From Clostridium sp. UBA3947 (GTDB lineage: Bacteria > Bacillota > Clostridia > Clostridiales > Clostridiaceae), in contig DGDR01000024.1 of NCBI GenBank assembly GCA_002385545.1, positions 4,307 to 31,342 on the forward strand: a DNA stretch of 27,036 nucleotides. The letters are read 5' to 3'. A program made the position numbers and the translations under genes. This document shows, one piece after another, positions 21,364 to 27,036 of the stretch (position 1 is the first letter of the stretch; the number at the start of each line of letters is the position of its first letter). Under the pieces are notes generated by a model. It was not told the DNA's origin. It saw nothing but the letters and a program-made list of their open reading frames with translations, and searched no databases.

Positions 21364-22089
21364 CTATATTGTCCATTCGTCATGGATTACACCCACCAGA
21401 TACCACTTATCCTTGTATTTTTCGAAAACTAGCTTTAAGCTTCTCCAATCCATACCCTCATACTTTTCTTCGATGCCTGGGAAATGATATTCTATGATTA
21501 CAGCATTTTTGTAGACTTCAAAGGTATTATTGATGGTGTTTCCTGTGGCAATAGGCTCGTTATATCCTACTTTAGGAGCATTGATAAAATCTGCATCATA
21601 GATGAATCTCTTGTAATAGTCTGCGAAGGTAAGCTCTATTAGCTCTCCAGAGCCATCGTAGAAGCCCCATTTGTATTTGGTAGTGTCCTCCATAAACTTA
21701 TTAACCTCTTTGGCGCTGAATACTAGGTCTTTATCCTTTTCTACAAAGGTATAAGGGCTGAATCTAACTCCCTTTTCTGGATGAACTAATTGTGAAAGCT
21801 TTTCCATGTCCTTTTCCTTCAGTGCCTGCATGGCTTCTTTAGCATAATCCTCTACCATCTTTTTGGTTAGCTCCTTAGTATCCTTATCTAAAACCTCCTG
21901 CTTCTCATTTAGGTCGCTTCCACCTTTATTAGTACCCTTATTAGATGAATCGGCTTCCTTTTTAGTATCTTCCTGTTTTGTTTTTTCAATAACTTTTACA
22001 TCATTTGAATCCATTGGTTTTGTCACACAGCCTGATAGGGTTGCAAATGCAGACATAAACACCGCTAAGATAATTAATTTACCTTTCAT
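21364..22089 (-). CDS. Putative lipoprotein of unknown function
   Basis: A protein of 241 residues from the ATG at 22087-22089, which has GGGAGGG 6-7 nt upstream; the ATG five codons earlier overlaps the ribosome site. The signal peptide KGKLIILAVFMSAF ends in a lipobox, ATLSGC, with the lipidated cysteine at 21. A long charged linker rich in K, E, D and S (about 22-70) follows, then a globular domain containing LSQLVHPEKGVRFSPYT, KWGFYDGSGE and a C-terminal beta-rich part ending in WYLVGVIHDEWTI. The HPEKGVRFSPY segment recurs in uncharacterised Firmicute lipoproteins. It lies downstream of the histidine kinase and has its own promoter with phased repeats, so it may be a target of that system. 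Confidence 0.82.
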   Translation of the reverse strand: MKGKLIILAVFMSAFATLSGCVTKPMDSNDVKVIEKTKQEDTKKEADSSNKGTNKGGSDLNEKQEVLDKDTKELTKKMVEDYAKEAMQALKEKDMEKLSQLVHPEKGVRFSPYTFVEKDKDLVFSAKEVNKFMEDTTKYKWGFYDGSGELIELTFADYYKRFIYDADFINAPKVGYNEPIATGNTINNTFEVYKNAVIIEYHFPGIEEKYEGMDWRSLKLVFEKYKDKWYLVGVIHDEWTI

Positions 22090-22135
22090 AATATTCCCTC
22101 CCATATATTTTAATCTCTTTCTATACTCATATCAT

Positions 22136-22149
22136 AACAGGGCCCTGTT
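22136..22149. repeat. 14-bp perfect palindrome in the lipoprotein promoter
   Basis: AACAGGGCCCTGTT is a perfect palindrome, GC-rich against its surroundings. It lies between the -10 candidate TATGAT (22131-22136 on the minus strand) and the phased repeats. A dimeric repressor could bind here. Confidence 0.5.
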
Positions 22150-22187
22150 TCAAACCTAAATCAAACTTGTTTCAAGCTTGTAACAAA
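22148..22187 (-). promoter_or_regulatory. Four direct repeats phased at 11 bp upstream of the lipoprotein gene
   Basis: On the plus strand the units TTTCAAA, AATCAAA, TTTCAAG and TAACAAA have their C at 22151, 22162, 22173 and 22184, exactly 11 bp apart. Read toward the lipoprotein gene they are TTTGA/TTGAAAC-like. With the -10 TATGAT at 22131-22136, they cover about -24 to -63, where OmpR/PhoB-type activators such as B. subtilis PhoP bind 11-bp-phased repeats. No good -35 box is present, as at activator-dependent promoters. Confidence 0.6.
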
Positions 22188-22224
22188 TATAACATTTTGA
22201 AAAAAGTGTTTAGTTCTGCAATAG

Positions 22225-23619
22225 TCAAATATTTAAAGGCAGCTTAACTATGGCCTCTGTTCCGCCTCCCATAGCAGGTCTTAGTTGAACCTCACCCTTA
22301 TGGGCATCTACAATATGCTTTACAATGGAAAGGCCTAGGCCAGTGCCCACAACTCCCTGAGCGTTCCTGGCTCGATAAAACCGTTCAAAAATTTTTGAAG
22401 CCTCTTCTTCAGGAATACCTATACCATAATCTCTTATTTTGAGACAAACCTCATCCTTTTCCTCCTTCAAGGCAATTTCCACAAGGCCTTCTGGAGGGGA
22501 AAATTTAATAGCGTTGTCTAATAGATTTATAATAATTTGAAGTAGCTTTTCCTTATCTCCCTGTATAAAAATATCACTGTTAATTTCTGACCTTGTTTTA
22601 ATATGATACTTTTCTGCCCTTATTTGTATTTTTTCTATAGCCTCTGTTACTAGTTGGGATAAATTCATTCTTTGGAAATTATAGTTCACAGTGCTATTAT
22701 CTATTCTGGATAGGGTTAAAACCTCATCTACAAGCTTTCCAAGGCGGGTTGACTCATTGTTTAAGTGGTAAATAGCCTTTTGAAGGTCTGGTCTATCACC
22801 TACTTCATCCTTAAGATATTCTGAATAGCCCTTTATAGCAGTAAGAGGGGTTTTTAGCTCATGGGACACATTTGCCACAAATTGCTTCTGCCTTTGGATA
22901 TAGTCCTGCAGCTGAACACCCATGTTGTTGAAGCTTTCACTTAACTGGGTAATCTCATCTGAGCCCTTTATTTCAACGGGAGTAAAGTCTCTAGCGGCAA
23001 ATTTTGTGGCTGCTTTAGCTAATTTATTTATTGGCTTTGTCATTTTGCCAGCAATATAAATTATTAATAGGGTCATTATAAGGGTAAAGACCCCTGCTCC
23101 AATAAGCATGAGCTTAGATACTCCAGTAATGAGCTCTTCTATGAGACTCATAGGGGATATAATTTCTAAAATTCCTATAGTACTTTCTTCATATATAATT
23201 GGTGAAGCAAAATAAACCTTACCGTCCCTAATGACATAGGCATAATTTCCCGTTTCCAGTGCTGTGCTTAATACTTTTTCGTTAAGACCCTCATCTATAG
23301 TTAGATTTTGCTCTCCCTTAGAAGCAGCCTGAAGCGTTAGGTTTTTATCATAAATATTTACATTACCAATTATAAGTCCGAGCTTACTAATAACCAGATT
23401 AGCAGTTTCAGAGCTTAAATTTATTGGATCCTCCTGACCCTCTAGAGAATGAATCTGTGAAATATATATTTCTGCTAATTTGCTTTGGTCTATTAGCTGC
23501 TGTTCCATGGTAGTTATGCTCAGCTTTTGTAAGCCTCTAATAACTGCTAGGCCCACAAAAACAAGTGCTAACAAGGTAGCAACTAGATAGTTTAAAGCAA
23601 GCTTCTTCTTTAGCTTCAT
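22225..23619 (-). CDS. Sensor histidine kinase of a two-component system
   Basis: A protein of 464 residues. TM1 is at about 9-29, followed by an extracellular sensor (30-164) that is PAS/Cache-like in size, TM2 (about 168-190), HAMP (192-243), and a dimerisation/phosphoacceptor domain with H253 in VSHELKTPLTAIKGY. The ATPase has LLDNAIKFSPP (N box), RDYGIGIPEEEASKIFERFY (G1/F) and GTGLGLSIVKH (G2). This is the PhoR/ResE/WalK-like class. The ATG follows the response-regulator stop by 2 bp, with GGAGG inside the end of that gene, so they are translationally coupled. Stimulus unknown. Confidence 0.93.
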   Translation of the reverse strand: MKLKKKLALNYLVATLLALVFVGLAVIRGLQKLSITTMEQQLIDQSKLAEIYISQIHSLEGQEDPINLSSETANLVISKLGLIIGNVNIYDKNLTLQAASKGEQNLTIDEGLNEKVLSTALETGNYAYVIRDGKVYFASPIIYEESTIGILEIISPMSLIEELITGVSKLMLIGAGVFTLIMTLLIIYIAGKMTKPINKLAKAATKFAARDFTPVEIKGSDEITQLSESFNNMGVQLQDYIQRQKQFVANVSHELKTPLTAIKGYSEYLKDEVGDRPDLQKAIYHLNNESTRLGKLVDEVLTLSRIDNSTVNYNFQRMNLSQLVTEAIEKIQIRAEKYHIKTRSEINSDIFIQGDKEKLLQIIINLLDNAIKFSPPEGLVEIALKEEKDEVCLKIRDYGIGIPEEEASKIFERFYRARNAQGVVGTGLGLSIVKHIVDAHKGEVQLRPAMGGGTEAIVKLPLNI

Positions 23620-23621
23620 TC

Positions 23622-24305
23622 CTAAGCACCTCCAAAGCGATAACCAAAGCCATATACCGTTATAATATGCTTTGGATTACTGCTGTCCTCCTCAATTTTC
23701 TTTCTCAGCCTTGTTATACAGATATCCACTGCTCTGGTATCACCCATAAAATCATACCCCCAAGCCTTTTGCAGCAGTTCTTCTCTGCTAAAGACCTTCT
23801 GAGGATTTCTTGCAAAAACCTCTAAAAGCTCGTATTCCTTTAAGGTAAGCTCAATGTTTATGCCATTCTTTTTCACTATTCTATTCTCTAAGTCTATGGT
23901 TAAATCATAGTGCTGGACAATCTTTGTAGGAAGCTCATCATACTTTTCAACTCTTCTCAAAACCGCCTTTACTCTAGCAATCAATTCCCTAGTGTCAAAG
24001 GGCTTAGTTATATAATCATCTGCTCCTAGCTCTAGGCCAAGGACCTTATCAACAATATCGTCCTTAGCAGTAAGCATTACAATAGGAGTCTTCCTTCTTT
24101 TAGTTATTTCCTTGCAAAGATCATGACCACTTATGTCTGGAAGCATAAGATCTAAAATTACTATATCAGGCTTAAAGGAGTCAAACAAAGCCAAAGCTGT
24201 CCTCCCGTTATTAGCAACTGCCACTTGAAACTGCTCCCTTTTTAGTATCATTTCTAATAAATCTAAAATGGCCTGCTCATCATCAATTACTAAAACCTTC
24301 ACCAC
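23622..24305 (-). CDS. OmpR/PhoB-family response regulator
   Basis: A protein of 227 residues with a receiver domain (1-116) and winged-helix DNA-binding domain (about 127-225). The acidic pocket is D8/D9, the phosphorylation site D52 in LDLMLPD, with T79 in MLTAKDD and K101 in TKPFDTREL. The output domain has LTLKEYELLEVFARNPQKVFSREELL and the recognition region VDICITRLRKKIEED. Start is GTG with AGGAGG 7 nt upstream. Forms an operon with the kinase. OmpR-type regulators bind direct repeats, which makes the 11-bp-phased repeats before the downstream lipoprotein gene a plausible target. Confidence 0.93.
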   Translation of the reverse strand: MVKVLVIDDEQAILDLLEMILKREQFQVAVANNGRTALALFDSFKPDIVILDLMLPDISGHDLCKEITKRRKTPIVMLTAKDDIVDKVLGLELGADDYITKPFDTRELIARVKAVLRRVEKYDELPTKIVQHYDLTIDLENRIVKKNGINIELTLKEYELLEVFARNPQKVFSREELLQKAWGYDFMGDTRAVDICITRLRKKIEEDSSNPKHIITVYGFGYRFGGA

Positions 24306-24356
24306 TTGTTTTCCTCCTTTAAACTGAATTTTTACAATTTCTTATCTCTTACATTT

Positions 24357-24385
24357 ATCTTACCCTTAAAAGTAAGTTATTTCAA
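24357..24385 (-). promoter_or_regulatory. Candidate promoter of the two-component operon
   Basis: Minus-strand TTGAAA (24380-24385), 17 bp, TAAGAT (24357-24362). The -35 overlaps the last codons of the topoisomerase gene. Confidence 0.45.
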
Positions 24386-26557
24386 TTTCAACTTAGCCAA
24401 GGCTTCTGCTAAAGCATTATTACCAAAGTCCTCTTTCTCCTGCTGTTTTAGATATCTTGCTACCTCCTTCTTGGATACAGCATTGCTTTCCTTGCTCTTT
24501 CTTTCATTAAAGGCTGAAAGCTTTTCCTTAAAACCACAGCTACATACAAAAATTCTATTATCCCCTTCACCTCTTAGCTCCAGTCTCTTATGGCAATTAG
24601 GGCATCTAGCATTTGTTATCATGGTAACTCCTTTTCGATAGCCACATTCCCTATCCTGGCACACCAGCATTTTTCCCTTCTTGCCCTTTACCTCTAACAA
24701 ATATTTTCCGCATTGTGGGCATTTTTCCCTTGTCATATTATCATGTCTAAACTTTTCATCACTGCTCTTTATGGTCCTTACTATGTCCTCAGCATACTTT
24801 CTCATTTCTGTAAGAAAGGCATTTTTATTCAGTTTGCCCTTAGATATATCTCCTAGCTTTTGCTCCCATTTTGCTGTTAAGGCTGGTGATTTTAAATCTG
24901 CTGGCACAAGATCCAAAAGCTGTTTGCCCTTAGAGGTTATAAAGATATCCTTTCCTCTCTTTTCAATTAAAAAGGTATTAAACAATTTATCTATAATATC
25001 AGCCCTAGTAGCAACGGTACCTATTCCTCCCGCCTCTCCTATAGTTTTTATAAGTTCCTTTCTTTCCCCTTGCATATATTTAACGGGATTTTCCATGGCA
25101 GAAAGGAGAGTAGCTTCGTTAAAGGGTGCTGGTGGTTTTGTCTCTCCCTTAGTTTCGGTTAAGGCTGTTACCTTCAGCACATCCCCCTTATTAAGCTGGG
25201 GTAAATTTTGATCCTCTGTATCCTCCCTATCTTCTTCCTCGAAATTGCTATCATAAACTTCCTTCCAACCCAAGGATATAACCCTTTTGCCCTTAGCTAT
25301 AAAGTTTTCTTCTCCTATCTTTACCCTAAGGGTAGTCTGTTCATATTCAAAGGGTGGATATAGCACTGCTAGAAATCGCTTAACCACTAAATCATAAATT
25401 TTTCGCTCCTTATCGCTTAAATTGCTTAATATAACTGGCTCTTCTGTAGGAATAATGGCATGGTGATCTGAAACCTTGCTATCATCTACATAGTGCTTAC
25501 TAGCCTTTATAGGAGCTTTCATAAGCTTCATGGCAGCCTTAGAGTAAGGGCCTACAGCACAAGCCTTAATCCTATCCTTCAAGGTATCCACAATATCGCT
25601 AGTTAAATATCTAGAATCCGTTCTTGGATAGGTGAGAACCTTATGATGCTCGTATAATCTCTGCATAATAGATAAGGTTTCCTTAGCAGAGTATCCAAAG
25701 AATTTATTGGCATCCCTCTGTAGTTCTGTCAGGTCATAAAGCTGACTAGCATATTTCTTCTTTGCTGTCTTTTCTATATCTATAACTTCAGCATCCTTAT
25801 TTCTTATGTTCTTTATAATAGCCTCTATCTTTGTCCTATCAAAGGTTTTTGAATCCCTAGACTTGCTGTCCTGCCAAGTAAATCTTATACCCTGAGCTAC
25901 AGCAGTAATGCCATAGTAGGTTTGAGGCTTAAAGCTTCTTATTTCTTCCTCTCTTGCCGCAATCATAGCCAAGGTAGGAGTCTGCACCCTTCCACAGGAT
26001 AGCTGGGCATTATACTTGGTAGTTAAGGCCCTAGTTGCATTTATTCCCACTATCCAGTCTGCTTCTGCTCTAGCTACTGCTGAATGGTATAAGTTCTCGT
26101 ATTCCCTTCCGTCCTTTAGCTTATTAAAGCCTTCCCTTATGGCCTTGTCTGTAACAGAGGATATCCATAAGCGCTTTAGGGGCTTTTTTACATGGGCCTT
26201 CTCTATAATCCATCTTGCCACCAGCTCCCCTTCTCGTCCAGCATCGGTAGCAATTACTATGGTATCTACATCCTTTCTGTTCATCTGTTCCTTAACAATA
26301 TTAAACTTCTTGCCACTTTCCTTAATAACTACAAGCTTTAAGGGTGATGGTAGCATTGGCAGGTCCTCCAGCCTCCACTCCTTGTACTTGTCATCATATT
26401 GCTCTGGGTTAGCTAGGGTAACTAAATGCCCCAAAGCCCAGGTAACTATATATTTATCCCCCTCTAAATAGCCATTACCCTTTTTAGCGCATTTCAGCAC
26501 TCTGGCAATATCTCTTCCCACTGAGGGCTTTTCTGCTAAAACTAAAGTTTTACTCAT
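24377..26557 (-). CDS. topB: DNA topoisomerase III (type IA)
   Basis: A protein of 726 residues. The N-terminal Toprim domain has E9-K10 in LVLAEKPSVGRD and the acidic triad in ATDAGREGE (D105 region). The active-site tyrosine is Y310 in LTYPRTDSRYL. After the catalytic core come two C-terminal zinc-ribbon-like units, CPQCG..CQDRECG and CPNCH..CSCGF, at about 630-690. Type IA enzymes break and rejoin one strand to decatenate and relax negatively supercoiled DNA. The sequence fits the TopB group of Firmicutes, not TopA. AAAGGA lies upstream of the ATG. Downstream, the two-component genes run in the same direction after a 71-bp gap. Confidence 0.95.
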   Translation of the reverse strand: MSKTLVLAEKPSVGRDIARVLKCAKKGNGYLEGDKYIVTWALGHLVTLANPEQYDDKYKEWRLEDLPMLPSPLKLVVIKESGKKFNIVKEQMNRKDVDTIVIATDAGREGELVARWIIEKAHVKKPLKRLWISSVTDKAIREGFNKLKDGREYENLYHSAVARAEADWIVGINATRALTTKYNAQLSCGRVQTPTLAMIAAREEEIRSFKPQTYYGITAVAQGIRFTWQDSKSRDSKTFDRTKIEAIIKNIRNKDAEVIDIEKTAKKKYASQLYDLTELQRDANKFFGYSAKETLSIMQRLYEHHKVLTYPRTDSRYLTSDIVDTLKDRIKACAVGPYSKAAMKLMKAPIKASKHYVDDSKVSDHHAIIPTEEPVILSNLSDKERKIYDLVVKRFLAVLYPPFEYEQTTLRVKIGEENFIAKGKRVISLGWKEVYDSNFEEEDREDTEDQNLPQLNKGDVLKVTALTETKGETKPPAPFNEATLLSAMENPVKYMQGERKELIKTIGEAGGIGTVATRADIIDKLFNTFLIEKRGKDIFITSKGKQLLDLVPADLKSPALTAKWEQKLGDISKGKLNKNAFLTEMRKYAEDIVRTIKSSDEKFRHDNMTREKCPQCGKYLLEVKGKKGKMLVCQDRECGYRKGVTMITNARCPNCHKRLELRGEGDNRIFVCSCGFKEKLSAFNERKSKESNAVSKKEVARYLKQQEKEDFGNNALAEALAKLKLK

Positions 26558-26651
26558 ATACTCAATCCTTTCTGCTAATCAATAAGCAATGTATACTATC
26601 TTCTATCTTTCCCATTCTACCATATATATGGCTTCTATATTTAAAATTTGC

Positions 26652-26704
26652 AAAAAAAGGTGCTGCTACACAAGCAACTAATCAGTTAATTGTATAGCAG
26701 CACC
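26652..26704 (-). terminator. Terminator after superoxide dismutase
   Basis: GGTGCTGCTACACAA (26659-26673) and TTGTATAGCAGCACC (26690-26704) form a 15-bp stem with one mismatch, and on the minus strand it runs into T7. An inner AACT/AGTT pair extends it. Confidence 0.82.
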
Positions 26705-26722
26705 CTTTTCATTATTCAATTA

Positions 26723-27036
26723 TTACTTAGCAAAGTTTTCTTCAGCTTGCTTCCAGTTAACAACCTTCCACCAGTTTTCGATATATGCTGGACGCTTATT
26801 TTGATATTTTAGATAATAAGCATGTTCCCATACATCTAAGCCTATAATTGCCTTATAACCTTGAGAAATTGGACTATCCTGGTTAGCTGTGCTAATAATT
26901 TTTAAGTTACCTTCACTATCTTTAACCAGCCATGCCCAGCCTGATCCAAATCTTCCTGTAGCAGCAGCGGCAAATTGAGCTTTAAAATCCTCTACTGAGC
27001 CAAAGGTTTTAACAATTGCATCAAGTAAAGCTCCTG
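26723..27036 (-). CDS. sodA: Superoxide dismutase, Mn/Fe family (3' part only)
   Basis: The last 104 codons plus two bases of a gene whose start lies beyond the right edge. The protein reads GALLDAIVKTFGSVEDF, then GRFGSGWAWLV, TANQDSP, LDVWEHAYYLKYQNKRPAYI and ends WKQAEENFAK. DVWEHAYY supplies the metal ligands Asp and His of the C-terminal domain. The glutamine in TANQDSP is the position typical of Mn enzymes, where Fe enzymes usually have a different residue at that site. It dismutates superoxide to peroxide and oxygen. A strong terminator follows. Confidence 0.93.
   Translation of the reverse strand, partial: GALLDAIVKTFGSVEDFKAQFAAAATGRFGSGWAWLVKDSEGNLKIISTANQDSPISQGYKAIIGLDVWEHAYYLKYQNKRPAYIENWWKVVNWKQAEENFAK

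Noticed and set aside
24306..24376. Phased direct repeats for autoregulation upstream of the response regulator
   Set aside because: GTAAGA-like repeats are present, but they do not match the TTGAAAC-type units near the lipoprotein gene and only two fall 11 bp apart.

Overview
The window is low-GC DNA dense with genes, almost certainly from an anaerobic, spore-forming member of the Clostridia. Supporting signs are the sporulation membrane protein YtaF, rubrerythrin next to superoxide dismutase, strong AGGAGG ribosome sites, frequent TTG/GTG starts, intrinsic terminators, and a T-box-controlled methyltransferase-mccB-mccA operon of the type described in Clostridium acetobutylicum. No phage, plasmid, intact insertion sequence or CRISPR array is visible. 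Most of the window is ordinary chromosome; the unusual material is in the intergenic and decayed stretches.

Left part (1-8500): the 5' end of a tRNA-Glu with a strong promoter and a GC-rich leader; a coupled PIN-domain / CoA-binding pair; an omega-amidase-like hydrolase overlapping a HI0933-type flavoprotein; a DUF3298-type protein preceded by a long stem-loop; then about 500 bp of non-coding DNA. That stretch holds a 25-unit array of a 7-bp repeat in perfect register and an 82-bp palindromic element. After it come an acyl-ACP thioesterase, a DUF1858 redox-disulfide protein, an aromatic-acid-exporter-like membrane protein, and pgsA followed by malic enzyme.

Middle (8500-18350): an aldehyde dehydrogenase, signal peptidase I, E. 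coli-type S-adenosylmethionine decarboxylase, a two-SH3/NlpC-P60 wall hydrolase with an unusual N-terminal extension, an ATPase with two P-loop halves, rubrerythrin, and the reverse transsulfuration operon (methyltransferase, mccB, mccA). The operon sits behind a T-box whose specifier reads as TGC (Cys) and whose discriminator contact TGGA fits tRNA-Cys.

Right part (18350-27036): a methyl-accepting chemotaxis gene cut by one in-frame TAG; a truncated second copy of the palindromic element; the decayed remains of a YefM/YoeB toxin-antitoxin pair abutting ytaF; ytaF; a lipoprotein gene with four direct repeats phased at 11 bp in front of its promoter; an OmpR-family response regulator and its histidine kinase; topoisomerase III; and the 3' part of a Mn-type superoxide dismutase gene.

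The best leads are the heptanucleotide repeat family with outposts in several intergenic gaps, the palindromic element with two copies, the TAG-interrupted chemoreceptor, the toxin-antitoxin remnant, and the phased repeats that may be the binding site of the adjacent response regulator. I do not see strong evidence for a wholly new defence or biosynthetic system.
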